Origin: JAHZFN01 sp965149945
GTDB taxonomy: Bacteria; Bacillota; Dehalobacteriia; UBA4068; UBA4997
Direction: 5' to 3'
Length of the DNA: 64,000 bases
NCBI GenBank assembly: GCA_965149945.1
Contig: CBCTTQ010000006.1
Coordinates: 5,304 to 69,303, forward strand
The notes beneath the pieces were generated by a model. The model ran no database searches. It worked only from the letters and a program-made list of their open reading frames with translations, and was not told where the DNA came from. Below, piece after piece: positions 25,847 to 34,916 of this stretch; positions within the stretch are counted from its first letter, which is position 1; every line of letters begins with the position of its first letter. The translations under genes were made by a program, and so were the position numbers.

Positions 25847-26488
25847 ATGGAATACGGACCGAACCCTAATGCGATTTATCCAAATGAAGCAATTAAGAGT
25901 ATCTGCTTTATTAAAAATATCATTACTCGTCCTAATATTATAGTGGGTGAATATTCTTACTATGATGATGTGAACGGCGCGGAAAAGTTCGAAGAACACG
26001 TGACTCACCATTATGAGTTTATCGGGGATAAATTAATTATCGGGAAATTTTGCGCCATTGCAAAAGGTATTGAATTTGTGATGAATGGGGCTAATCACAG
26101 AATGAAAAGTGTTACAACTTATCCATTCAATATTATGGGAGGCGGATGGGAGAAGTGTACGCCTTCCTTAAAGGATTTGCCGTACAAAGGGGATACGGTT
26201 GTCGGAAATGATGTTTGGATTGGGCAGAATGTTACCGTTATGCCGGGAATTCATATTGGTGATGGAGCTATTATCGGAGCAAATTCAGTTGTGACGAAAA
26301 ATATTCCGGCGTATCATATTGCGGGAGGAAATCCTTGCGAAATAATAAGAAAGCGATTTGATGATGAACTGATTTTCTATTTGCTGAAATTGAAATGGTG
26401 GGACTGGTCTCCGAGAAGAATATTTAAAAATCTTGAAATTTTATGCAGTGGTGATTTGGAACAAATACGAAATATTTCAGAAATGTAA
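25847..26488 (+). CDS. Vat/CatB-type O-acetyltransferase (streptogramin A or xenobiotic acetyltransferase)
   Basis: 213 residues of left-handed beta-helix hexapeptide repeats. The family core is clear: GPNPNAIYP, VGEYSYYDD, the catalytic-histidine motif NGANHRM, YPFNIMGGGWEK, KGDTVVGNDVWIGQNVTVMPG, DGAIIGANSVVTK and IAGGNPCEIIRKRF. This order matches Vat proteins that acetylate streptogramin A, and related CatB chloramphenicol acetyltransferases. The enzyme uses acetyl-CoA and acts as a cytoplasmic trimer. The closest relatives cannot be told apart by eye, so resistance is predicted, not shown. GAGGAGG precedes ATG 25847. Its accessory neighbours suggest horizontal transfer. Confidence 0.85.
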   Translation: MEYGPNPNAIYPNEAIKSICFIKNIITRPNIIVGEYSYYDDVNGAEKFEEHVTHHYEFIGDKLIIGKFCAIAKGIEFVMNGANHRMKSVTTYPFNIMGGGWEKCTPSLKDLPYKGDTVVGNDVWIGQNVTVMPGIHIGDGAIIGANSVVTKNIPAYHIAGGNPCEIIRKRFDDELIFYLLKLKWWDWSPRRIFKNLEILCSGDLEQIRNISEM

Positions 26489-26975
26489 TTTTTTTTGTTT
26501 GCCTGGAAGATGGTACGATTGGCTGAATCGGCGAATAGTCGAGATGAACAGTACGGGGTCGCCGTTAACGAGGGCGTTGTTCCTTTTGGTTGATGATAGT
26601 CTGTCAAGGAGCGGCAGCAAGAAACGCTGTCGCTTTTTTCGCGGTCGAAAGCAGTAAAGAGTGTTGGCGTTTTTTTTATCTGGAAAAATATCAGATAATC
26701 GGCATCCCGGACAAGAGCACCTGTCTGTGACGCGGAGGTAAGAACAGGGAGATTCATGAGATGAGCGAATGGCAAATAGAGGAAAATTGACCGTTGTCTC
26801 GTTCGAATCGTCACGTGGTAGGGCTTCTTAGGGGAAACGATTGGTAACATAAATCCGGCGCGGTGTTACGGAAAATGCCGCGTGGCGTGAAATATTCGAG
26901 TTGATTCTGCAAAGGCTTGGTTGTGATAGATTGCGCCTGAAGAAAGACGGCATCGAGGAAATGGTTGGTCGGGAC
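26489..26975. other. Non-coding stretch after the Vat-like gene
   Basis: No gene I can support. A terminator-like hairpin AGCGGCAGC/GCTGTCGCT with T6 lies at about 26611-26639. A 27-codon frame from ATG 26510 lacks support. The rest holds nothing recognisable. Confidence 0.4.
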
Positions 26976-27016
26976 TTGACAAAAAGGAAGAATGGAATTA
27001 TAATGAACATTGTTCA
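26976..27016 (+). promoter_or_regulatory. Consensus promoter with overlapping operator-like palindrome
   Basis: TTGACA (26976-26981), a 17-base spacer and TATAAT (26999-27004) are directly followed by the dyad TGAACA-T-TGTTCA (27004-27016), placed over the transcription start. A matching dyad occurs at 27239-27251, so a repressor of the TetR or similar type may bind both. Confidence 0.6.
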
Positions 27017-27238
27017 GAGATTCTGTTTCTCTTCTCCCAAGAAAAGGGTAAGAGAGATTTGGCGATTTGCAAGGCGGTAGGGCAAATCTGAGCCGGGTTT
27101 TCCGTGTCGGTGGGGTTGTCCGAAATGAATCAGCGGCAGTGCATTCGATAAGAGGTTGTTGGTATGTTCGATAGTAGAAATAAATGTCTGATTGAAAATT
27201 GCGTCAAAAACTGGTGGGAAGTTTTTTTTGCGAATAAA

Positions 27239-27251
27239 TGAACAATGTTCA
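27239..27251 (+). promoter_or_regulatory. Second operator-like dyad
   Basis: TGAACA-A-TGTTCA, the exact reverse complement of the dyad at 27004-27016, 22 bases before the start of the membrane protein gene. Confidence 0.5.
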
Positions 27252-27272
27252 GCAAATAGGGGAGGAATTTCT

Positions 27273-27722
27273 GTGAAAGTAAAAAGAAATACTTTGCTTC
27301 TCCTTGCTTGTTTGGTTTGGAGTGCGGCGGGATTCAATATTTTTCGAATTGGCGCGGAGGCGTATTGCTTTGGGGTGACGATCGGAAAATTGTTGTTATC
27401 AGGAGTGGTTTTTGTGGTATTTCAAAAATTTATTTTCGGGAAATTGGTGCGGAAACATACGCAAAGAATCCGGCATGACGAAGAGGAACGGCAATATTTT
27501 TGGAAATTTTTTGATAGAAAATCGTTTATCATCATGGCGGTGATGATGACGGGCGGTATTGGGCTGCGTTTATCCGGTTGGGTTCCCGAGAGTTGGATTG
27601 CGGTGTTTTATTCAGGATTGGGGGCGGCGTTGCTGCTGGCGGGCATTTTGTTCGGCTGCAATTTTGTCAAATATGTGCGGGAAGACAGCAAGGGAGAAGC
27701 GGGGTCTGTCGAGAAGGAGTAA
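27273..27722 (+). CDS. Four-helix membrane protein, unknown
   Basis: 149 residues from GTG 27273 with GGGGAGGAA upstream. The N terminus KVKRNTLLLLACLVWSAAGFNIFRIG begins a hydrophobic helix; three further helices follow (VTIGKLLLSGVVFVVFQKFIF, IMAVMMTGGIGLRL and IAVFYSGLGAALLLAGILFG), with a charged cytoplasmic loop KLVRKHTQRIRHDEEER between helices 2 and 3. I have no secure family name. The consensus promoter and twin dyads upstream suggest it is controlled by a dedicated repressor that is not in this window. A terminator lies 100 bases downstream at 27826. Confidence 0.7.
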   Translation: MKVKRNTLLLLACLVWSAAGFNIFRIGAEAYCFGVTIGKLLLSGVVFVVFQKFIFGKLVRKHTQRIRHDEEERQYFWKFFDRKSFIIMAVMMTGGIGLRLSGWVPESWIAVFYSGLGAALLLAGILFGCNFVKYVREDSKGEAGSVEKE

Positions 27723-27825
27723 GTCTTTGTTGTCGCGGCGCTGTATGATTGGCGGAGAGTAAAGTGAAGGTATCGCGGGAGGAATGGGAGTGTATGGAAT
27801 AAGAGAGCAGAGCGAGAGATTGATT

Positions 27826-27856
27826 AAAGCATCATCAGCAGATGATGCTTTTTTTT
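27826..27856 (+). terminator. Terminator downstream of the membrane protein gene
   Basis: Perfect 11-bp stem AAAGCATCATC/GATGATGCTTT with AGCA loop and T8. Confidence 0.8.
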
Positions 27857-28501
27857 GTGGCAAAAGGCGATGTGTCGGTGCAAAAAAACGATGGGCAAAG
27901 CTTTTTTTGGCGTTTTTGAAAGGTGGTTTTTTGTACGATCAGTGTATCATAATAAAACAAAGAAGAACAGGCAATCAGGCGAGGAAATTTGAAATAAAAC
28001 GGTTTTTGGGGGATGATGTGATAATGAATAAAGGGATTGAAAGAAGCGCGAATGAGCATGGATACGGTTATTTTAAAAATAACGGTTGAAATATTTGGAA
28101 AATTTATAAACCAATTGTGTCATTTTGGGGATGATATTTTCAGCATGTTTTTTTTGAAATAGAAATGATGTACTGATGTACTTAATATGAAATGGCGATT
28201 TGTTTATGATTTAAACAGTCTTAAAAAAGATATTAAAAAGAAAATACCTGTTAAAATTTATATTTCTTATAGTATATTTAAAGTATTCTCTTGGAATTTT
28301 CAAAAATTTATAATTAATTTTTATGCTGAATATGCTATAATATAGGTTAGATATAGTCATTCGAGGATAATTAATATCAGAGACGGTTATTGTATTTGTG
28401 GTTTGGGTCTTTCTGTCGAAAGACCCCTCTCCTTTGTTCCGAGTTCGCTTTCATAAAATTTTGAAATAAATTAAAACGAAAGAAAGAATGGAGTGTTAAA
28501 G
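27857..28501. other. AT-rich region and leader upstream of the subtilase gene
   Basis: No gene I can support in about 640 bases. An extended -10 box TGCTATAAT ends at 28341, so the subtilase transcript would have a leader of roughly 150 bases. In it a 9-bp hairpin GGGTCTTTC/GAAAGACCC lies at about 28407-28428. A 21-codon frame at 28024 with weak support was not called. Confidence 0.45.
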
Positions 28502-31500
28502 ATGAATCGAAAGAAATGGAGACGGTTGTGTGCGTTTTTGTTAGGCGCGTCAATGCTGCTGACTTCTTTTGGCTCACCGGCATTGGCCGCAGATGCGGCG
28601 AAACGAGCGGAAGTCAACGCGTGGAACGCCATGGAAACGCAGCTGGAAGAGAAAACAGAAGACTTGCCTCAATCCGAGTATGATGGCTACATCATCAAGC
28701 TGAAAGAGGACCTGTCACCCAAAGTCAGTCTGGCAATGGAAGAAGAGGCGGAAGATACTCCCGGCATCGAGGCGGTGGAATACGCGGAAGATCTTTACAC
28801 GGCGGAAAGCCTGGAGGACGCGCAAGAATTTACTACCGCGCGCAATGTGGAGTATATTGAGCCCAATTATCTGTTGGAAATATATGATTCCGATACAGAG
28901 TTACTTTCGGAAACAAACCCCGATGATACATATTACACATCCGGTGACCAATGGAATTTGGATCAGATGAATGTGGGGGAAGCTTGGGCGCTGGGTCTGG
29001 AAGGACAAGATATGGACGGCAGCGCCGATATGGATTATGACGGGGATCCTGATAATGATGAAGTCGTTGTGGCGGTGATTGATTCCGGTCTGAAAGAAGG
29101 TCATGAGGATATTGATTGGTCACGGGTTCTGCCCGGACATAACTTCCTTGATACAAGCAACGCGTCGGATACCGATGATACTCAAGGACACGGGACTTTT
29201 GTCAGCGGTTTGATGGTGGCCACCAAAGATAACGGTAAAGGGATTGCCGGTATCTCTCAAAACATCTATGTGATGCCTTTAAAGGTGTTTAATTCTCGCA
29301 CTACAGCCACCAGTGTGATTGTTAATGCCATCAACTATGCGGCGGAGCAAAAAGAAAACTTTGATGCCAGCAAAGGGCAGCAGGGTACCAATATCAGTGT
29401 AATCAATATGAGTTTGGGCGGAGAAACCGCGGAAAGCAGTCTGCAATCCGCGGTGGAAAGAGCCATTGACGCGGGCATCATTGTCATCTGTGCCGCCGGT
29501 AATGATGGGGATATGAGAGCCAGCTATCCGGCACAGTATGCCATTGGGGTTGGTTCCACAAATTCCGCGGAAGAAGTTTCTTACTATTCTCAGCGTTTAT
29601 CCTTGGCGAATGGCGCCGGGTATGAAAATAAAGTTTGGGTTATGGCTCCCGGTGAAAATGTGACCAGTACCTATATGGAGTCAACCAATTCTTATTATAC
29701 AGCCAACGGTACTAGTTTTTCCTGTCCGGAAGTAGCGGCTTTGGCGGCTTTGGCGGTTAGTTTGAAAAACGACCTGACGGAATATTATCCCGACAGCCAA
29801 AACAATCATGAGGCATTTCGGCAGTTGCTGAAAGAAACCGCGGTACCCAAAAGCGGATCTGCCGGTGAGATCAACGGTCAGGATGTGGAATACGGTTGGG
29901 GAATTGTTGATTTCGGACAAACCCTGACCGCTTTGATCGGGGAAGTGGAAGGAGAAGGAAAGGTCTTTCTGCAAGCTGCCAATGAAGCGGGATCCGTAAT
30001 CCCCGATGCGGAAATTACCGTAACCGATACCACCAATGAACAAGTGATTTCTCCGAATGAGGATGGCTCGTATACATTGCAGTTGGGCCGTCGATATCAG
30101 TATGCCGCCGAAGCGGATCGTTATCAAGCCAAAACCGGTATTTTGGTGACACTTTCCGAAGAACGTACGGTAACCGTGACTTTGGCAGGACAAACCTACA
30201 AGACTCGTTTTGATGTACGGAACAGTCGCGGCAATTTGATCAATAACCCGGAAATTACCGTCAGCAAAATAGGCGGAGGTACGGTTACACAAAACCAGGA
30301 CGGCAGCTTCTCCACCGGTAACGGGAATTATCTTTATACCGTAAGCGCGGGCGGTTATTTTCCACAGAGCGGTTCTTTTGTCATTGACGATTTGAAAGAA
30401 AGCAATCTGGAAGAAAACGGTAAATTGATTTCTCTGACCGTTCACGGGGATATTGACGTTTGCAGTGTTAAAATGACCGCTATCGGCGCGGAAGGCACCG
30501 ATATTACCGAGGATACCATTGTAGATGATAACGGCATCAAAAAATCCGCCACAACGATTACGGTATTAAATTCTCAAAATGTTCCGCAGGAAGTGTATAC
30601 AGACGGATATTACAAACTGGAACCGGATACGTATACTTATACGGTAGAAAATGAACAGTATAAAACCGTAAGCGGCAGTTTTATTATTCGGGAAGAAGAT
30701 AAGGATACGGCTCAAGAACAAAAAGTATATTTGAGTGATCGTGTTTATAATGTATACTTTGACATTTTCCCTCTTTATGCGGCGCGGCTGGTTACCGTGA
30801 CCAATGGACTGGGTGAAGTGGAACGTCCTGTTGTGGATGATATGGATATTCGTTACCGACTTTGTGACGGAACCTATCGCTATCGTGTGGAATCCGCCGG
30901 TTACCAGACGCTCACCGGCACCTTTACCGTGAACGGAAAAACGACCAACGTGGAACTGCGTCTGGAAAAGGGAAGTGGTGTCGTGGATGACGGTACGTCG
31001 GATACCCCCTTCCTTACTATCAATACATCCCTGTTCCCGGTGTCCGATTTGCAGGATTATCAGACGAAAGCAACTTATACCATCGGTGATGTTGCTACGG
31101 AAGTGACAGGGATCACTATGACGGATTTGATTGAACATTTCACCAATCCGTTGCAGGAGGCGTCCGGCGTTTCTGTTCGGGTTGGGGAAGATCAGGAATA
31201 TACGATCTCGGCGGAAGATTTTAAACGGACAATGATAGCCTGGCAAGATGATCAGTTATATTTGGCGACGGACGGTGCGAAAGTGATGATCGCCGATCCG
31301 CAGGTTGTGACGGTATTATACCATGTACACCAGGAAGTGACGGACGTGCTGAAAGAAGCCACCTGTACCGAACCTGGACTGGCGCGTTACACTTGCACAC
31401 AATGTGGTAATGTGCGAGAAGCGGAACTCCCCGCGTTGGGGCATGATTACGATCCCAATACGGGAATCTGTACCCGCTGCGGTGATTCTCTGGAATTAGA

Positions 31501-32596
31501 TACCGACACGGAAATTATGATTAACGATACGGTGGTTACCAGTGCGGAGATGCGGCAATATACCACTTACGCTACTTATACGATGGTAAGTTATACCGGT
31601 GAGGAAACTCATTCTGTTGTGGGAATTTTACTCAGTGATTTGGTGGAACATTTCCTGCCCGATAAATGCGTGCCGTATGTTACAATAACCGCGTTGGATT
31701 ACAGCACCATGGGATATAGCAGGGATATGTTTGACGATACGATGATTGCCTGGGAAATTGACGGACTGCCCCCCGGCAGTTATGATTATGACAACCATCT
31801 TCGCGTTGCCGTAGACGGCGGTTCCAGCGGTATGTGGTTGTATTCCCCGGCTTTGTTTGAGGCGAACACGACAGATCATCAATACGGCGCTCCGGAAACC
31901 GTCGCGCCTACTTGTGTGAAAGATGGATATACCAAGCATGTATGTTCCGTTTGCGGTCATGAGGAACGATATGATATTGTGTCCGCCACCGGGAAACACA
32001 ACTGGGATATCAGCTATGTACAGAAAGAGGCTACCTGTACGGAAGGCGGCGGCATTTTGTACTATTGCGGAACTTGCGGAATGAGTAAGTTGGTGGATTC
32101 CGATCCCCTTGGTCATCATTGGAACAACCAAGGAATTTGTGATACTTGTGACGCCGTGTTGGCGGATGGAGCGGTGGTTGTGACAAAAGACCAAGAACAA
32201 ACACCCGTTGCGCAGGTGACTCCTCCGGCAGAAGGTTGGCGTTTACATGAAGAAAATACCTTTACTGTAAGCAGTGAAAAAGCCTGCGCTGTTTTGGTGA
32301 AAAACGATGACCGTTATGAACGCTTGGAAGGAGTCAAACAAACAGAAGATAGCTATCAATTCTCGGTAACATGGACAGAAGACACGACAGTTTTTGTATT
32401 GCTGGCCGGTGATGCTAATTTCGATGGAACACTGGATGTGCGGGACGCGATGCTGACTCGGGAAGCGGTATCGGCAAAAATCGAGCCATCCGGCAGAAAT
32501 CTGGCATTAGATGTGAACAAAGATGAACAATTGGATAATACCGACGTAACGAATATTTTGTCCGCCGCCTTGAAAAAAAGCGGGCTGGATTGGTAA
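28502..32596 (+). CDS. Secreted subtilisin-like serine protease with surface domains and C-terminal dockerin
   Basis: 1,364 residues. Signal peptide 1-30 (FLLGASMLLTSFGSPALAA). A propeptide-like region (about 55-125, YDGYIIKLKEDLS) precedes the S8 peptidase with the triad D194 (VAVIDSGL), H230 (GHGTFVSG) and S405 (NGTSFSCPEVAA), and oxyanion N334 (AAGNDG). Beta-rich repeats (about 485-825, Cna-B/PEGA-like) follow. Two similar domains (about 835-945 and 1003-1120, with MTDLIEHF/LSDLVEHF and MIAW) resemble SUOX-fold surface domains. Cys-rich segments with paired CxxC motifs link them (TCTQCG, CTRCG, VCSVCG). The C terminus (1302-1362) is a type I dockerin-like pair of calcium loops: GDANFDGTLDVRDAML and ALDVNKDEQLDNTDVTNIL. 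It is 15 bases upstream of a cohesin-SLH gene. ATG 28502 follows GGAGTG. Confidence 0.9.
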   Translation: MNRKKWRRLCAFLLGASMLLTSFGSPALAADAAKRAEVNAWNAMETQLEEKTEDLPQSEYDGYIIKLKEDLSPKVSLAMEEEAEDTPGIEAVEYAEDLYTAESLEDAQEFTTARNVEYIEPNYLLEIYDSDTELLSETNPDDTYYTSGDQWNLDQMNVGEAWALGLEGQDMDGSADMDYDGDPDNDEVVVAVIDSGLKEGHEDIDWSRVLPGHNFLDTSNASDTDDTQGHGTFVSGLMVATKDNGKGIAGISQNIYVMPLKVFNSRTTATSVIVNAINYAAEQKENFDASKGQQGTNISVINMSLGGETAESSLQSAVERAIDAGIIVICAAGNDGDMRASYPAQYAIGVGSTNSAEEVSYYSQRLSLANGAGYENKVWVMAPGENVTSTYMESTNSYYTANGTSFSCPEVAALAALAVSLKNDLTEYYPDSQNNHEAFRQLLKETAVPKSGSAGEINGQDVEYGWGIVDFGQTLTALIGEVEGEGKVFLQAANEAGSVIPDAEITVTDTTNEQVISPNEDGSYTLQLGRRYQYAAEADRYQAKTGILVTLSEERTVTVTLAGQTYKTRFDVRNSRGNLINNPEITVSKIGGGTVTQNQDGSFSTGNGNYLYTVSAGGYFPQSGSFVIDDLKESNLEENGKLISLTVHGDIDVCSVKMTAIGAEGTDITEDTIVDDNGIKKSATTITVLNSQNVPQEVYTDGYYKLEPDTYTYTVENEQYKTVSGSFIIREEDKDTAQEQKVYLSDRVYNVYFDIFPLYAARLVTVTNGLGEVERPVVDDMDIRYRLCDGTYRYRVESAGYQTLTGTFTVNGKTTNVELRLEKGSGVVDDGTSDTPFLTINTSLFPVSDLQDYQTKATYTIGDVATEVTGITMTDLIEHFTNPLQEASGVSVRVGEDQEYTISAEDFKRTMIAWQDDQLYLATDGAKVMIADPQVVTVLYHVHQEVTDVLKEATCTEPGLARYTCTQCGNVREAELPALGHDYDPNTGICTRCGDSLELDTDTEIMINDTVVTSAEMRQYTTYATYTMVSYTGEETHSVVGILLSDLVEHFLPDKCVPYVTITALDYSTMGYSRDMFDDTMIAWEIDGLPPGSYDYDNHLRVAVDGGSSGMWLYSPALFEANTTDHQYGAPETVAPTCVKDGYTKHVCSVCGHEERYDIVSATGKHNWDISYVQKEATCTEGGGILYYCGTCGMSKLVDSDPLGHHWNNQGICDTCDAVLADGAVVVTKDQEQTPVAQVTPPAEGWRLHEENTFTVSSEKACAVLVKNDDRYERLEGVKQTEDSYQFSVTWTEDTTVFVLLAGDANFDGTLDVRDAMLTREAVSAKIEPSGRNLALDVNKDEQLDNTDVTNILSAALKKSGLDW

Positions 32597-32611
32597 GGAG
32601 ACGAAAAGAAA

Positions 32612-33973
32612 ATGAAAAATCAATGGAAACGATTTCTTCCGATTTTGCTGGGATTAATCCTATGTTTCGGGTTCAGCGCGACTGCATGGGCGGCAGACCA
32701 GAGTTTGTCGCTGAAACTGGATCAATCGGAAGTGACTGCGGGTACTGCTCAGACGGTGACGATGACTGTGGAGCTGCCCCGAGCAGTGAAAGCCGGAGGT
32801 TATGAATTGACCTGTGTTTATCCGGAAGCTTTCAGCATTGACGCTATCAACAATGATGACGAGCGGGTAGGCGGCAGCCTGGCAAGTCAGTATTATAACT
32901 TGGATAACGGGATGATCAAATGGTTTGATATGGACTTACAAGATGAAAATCTGACCAAATTGGCACAGGTAACCTTCCATATTCCCGCCAATACAGTGGC
33001 GGGAACCTATGAAATCGGCGTTAAGGAAGTAGCGGTTTATGCGGAAAACGGCCGCGCCACTGTTTTTGAACTGCCGGAAGCGACAACCCTGAGTCTCACC
33101 GTAAGCGGCAGTAGTGGCGGCGGAGGCGGCGGTGGTGGTACCGTTGCGAAAGAGTATACCGTTACACTGCCCACTGACTTGGTGAACGGCAAAGTGGCAG
33201 CGGATAAGAGCAGCGCCGCTAAAGGAGAACCCGTAACGATTACCGTCACACCGGACAATGGTCATGAACTGGAACAGATATCCGTAACGGATCAAAAAGG
33301 ACACAGCGTGGACTTGAAAGATTTGGGCAACGGTAAATACTCCTTCACCATGCCCGCGTCGGCAGTTACAGTTGAGGCTGCTTTCACAACAGACCTTGAC
33401 GAGGATTGCCCGTCCGCGCGCTTTACGGACGTAAAACAGGACGGCTGGTACCATGAAGCCATTGATTATGTGGTGGAAGAAGGCATGATGAATGGCATCA
33501 GCGATACATTGTTCGCACCCAACGACTCCACTACCAGAGCGATGATTGCGACCATCCTTTGGCGTTTGGAAGGCAGCCCCGAAGTGGATGCCTCTATGGA
33601 CTATCAGGACGTGGTCGCCGGCAGCTGGTATGAGGAAGCGGTTCGCTGGGCTACCCAGGCGGGCGTTGTTGAAGGTTACGGCAACGGAACCTTCCTGCCC
33701 AACGGCGACATTACCAGAGAAGAAATGGCGACGATGCTGTATCGATATGCTGAATATAAAGGTGTTGATACAGAGACGGTAGAAGACGCCGATCTTGATC
33801 GTTTCGGCGATGTTGCCTCGATCAGCGCTTGGGCAATCGATGCTATGAATTGGGCTTGCGGTACCGGTTTGATACAGGGAACTCCGGAAAGCAACTTGGA
33901 GCCCGGTTCCGGTGCGACTCGCGCGGAAGCGGCCCAGTTGTTGCGGAATTACTCATTGGAGATCGCGGCATAA
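32612..33973 (+). CDS. Cohesin-domain SLH surface anchor protein
   Basis: 453 residues. Signal peptide 1-28. Residues 30-166 look like a cohesin: SLKLDQSEVTAGTAQTVTMT, GGYELTCVYPEAFSI, KWFDMDL, LAQVTFHIPANTVAGTYEIG and a final beta strand LSLTVSG. A glycine linker (168-176) leads to a beta-strand repeat domain (180-260, YTVTLPTDLVNGKVAADKS, the bacterial-repeat type) and three SLH domains (about 268-322, 330-384 and 395-447; FTDVKQDGWYHEAIDYVVEEG, GYGNGTFLPNGDITREEMA, ATRAEAAQLL). SLH domains bind pyruvylated wall polymers, so the protein should display its cohesin on the surface. Its partner is plausibly the dockerin subtilase immediately upstream. ATG 32612 follows AAGGAGACG. Confidence 0.85.
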   Translation: MKNQWKRFLPILLGLILCFGFSATAWAADQSLSLKLDQSEVTAGTAQTVTMTVELPRAVKAGGYELTCVYPEAFSIDAINNDDERVGGSLASQYYNLDNGMIKWFDMDLQDENLTKLAQVTFHIPANTVAGTYEIGVKEVAVYAENGRATVFELPEATTLSLTVSGSSGGGGGGGGTVAKEYTVTLPTDLVNGKVAADKSSAAKGEPVTITVTPDNGHELEQISVTDQKGHSVDLKDLGNGKYSFTMPASAVTVEAAFTTDLDEDCPSARFTDVKQDGWYHEAIDYVVEEGMMNGISDTLFAPNDSTTRAMIATILWRLEGSPEVDASMDYQDVVAGSWYEEAVRWATQAGVVEGYGNGTFLPNGDITREEMATMLYRYAEYKGVDTETVEDADLDRFGDVASISAWAIDAMNWACGTGLIQGTPESNLEPGSGATRAEAAQLLRNYSLEIAA

Positions 33974-33993
33974 TGTTTGTAACACAAAAAATC

Positions 33994-34034
33994 AAAAAAG
34001 AGGTTGGTTCTGTTTCAGAACCGACCTCTTTTTT
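33994..34034. terminator. Terminator of the cohesin-SLH operon
   Basis: Stem of about 19 bp AAAAAAGAGGTTGGTTCTG/CAGAACCGACCTCTTTTTT with a TTT loop. A-rich and T-rich flanks could serve both strands. Confidence 0.85.
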
Positions 34035-34100
34035 CTTTATTTACGAAAGGCGTTTAAATGAAGATTGCTTAAAAAGTAATAAAATCGTTTTCTGTTTACA

Positions 34101-34136
34101 TAAAAACCGACTCCCTGCTGAAAAGCAGGGGGTCGG
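34101..34136 (-). terminator. Terminator of the LytTR gene
   Basis: CCGACTCCCTGCT/AGCAGGGGGTCGG stem with GAAA-type loop; on the reverse strand it is followed by T5, 50 bases past the LytTR stop. Confidence 0.7.
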
Positions 34137-34187
34137 CGGGAGAAGACAGGTCGTAATTGTTTGTTTTTATGCCAATGAAGATGATAT

Positions 34188-34916
34188 TTATTCTTTGGTA
34201 TTTCCCAGTGATTTTTTCAGGCTGAGCAAATATTTTCTGCCGATAGGAATAACGGCTCCTGTTTTTAACTGGATTTCGTCATAGGAAAAGGAGACGATTT
34301 GTTTCCGCGCGATCAAATAAGAACGATGGACACGGATGAAACCATAAGGCAGAAGGCGATGTTCTAATTGCTCAAAGGTAGAAGTGAAGTCAAAGGTGAC
34401 TTCCGCGCTGTTTTCCTGATAATGGACGCAGAGCATGCGACCTTTGGCTTCCACATAAATAATGCTGGCAATGGGAATGTTTTTGTATTCATTGGCGCCT
34501 TTTAACAGCAGAAACTTTTGTTGTTTCTGGTCACAATAATCAATGGCTGCTTCCAAAATCGTTTTTTGGCGAGTCGGAGATGTTACATTTTTGACAATAT
34601 AGTGGAATGTCCGCACATCAAAGGCATAGATGGCATATTGGTCGCTGTCACTGATAAAAATGATTTCTCCTTCGTAGTGTAATTCTGTGCGCAGTTTGTG
34701 GGCGGCGCGCAGTCCTTCTACGCCCGGCGGCCAATCAATGTTCAAAAGAAGCAGATCGACGCTGGGAGCGATTTCTTCCATTTCAAACAGCAGTTGCGGA
34801 ATAGAGCGGAACACAAGAATTTCGGGTTCGATGTTTTTGGCGGCGGAAATTTCTTCGATCATTTGGATTCGTTGGTCTATTTCCGCCTGATCGTTGTCGC
34901 AAATTGCGAGGCGCAT
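34188..34916 (-). CDS. LytTR-family response regulator with Asn at the phosphorylation site
   Basis: 242 residues with an AgrA/LytR layout. The receiver domain (1-120) has the acidic pair in LAICDNDQ and the lysine in HYIVKNV, but the position of the phosphorylated aspartate is N59 (VDLLLLNIDWPP, where AgrA-type proteins have D). The LytTR DNA-binding domain (about 133-238) shows ASIIYVEAKGRMLCVHY, FEQLEHRLLPYGFIRVHRSYLI and the final IPIGRKY. If N59 is real, the regulator may work without phosphorylation, as pseudo-receivers do. No histidine kinase is adjacent. Promoter region 34917-35100 is AT-rich. Its own terminator lies at 34101. Targets are unknown; the surface protease pair is the nearest neighbour. 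Confidence 0.88.
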   Translation of the reverse strand: MRLAICDNDQAEIDQRIQMIEEISAAKNIEPEILVFRSIPQLLFEMEEIAPSVDLLLLNIDWPPGVEGLRAAHKLRTELHYEGEIIFISDSDQYAIYAFDVRTFHYIVKNVTSPTRQKTILEAAIDYCDQKQQKFLLLKGANEYKNIPIASIIYVEAKGRMLCVHYQENSAEVTFDFTSTFEQLEHRLLPYGFIRVHRSYLIARKQIVSFSYDEIQLKTGAVIPIGRKYLLSLKKSLGNTKE

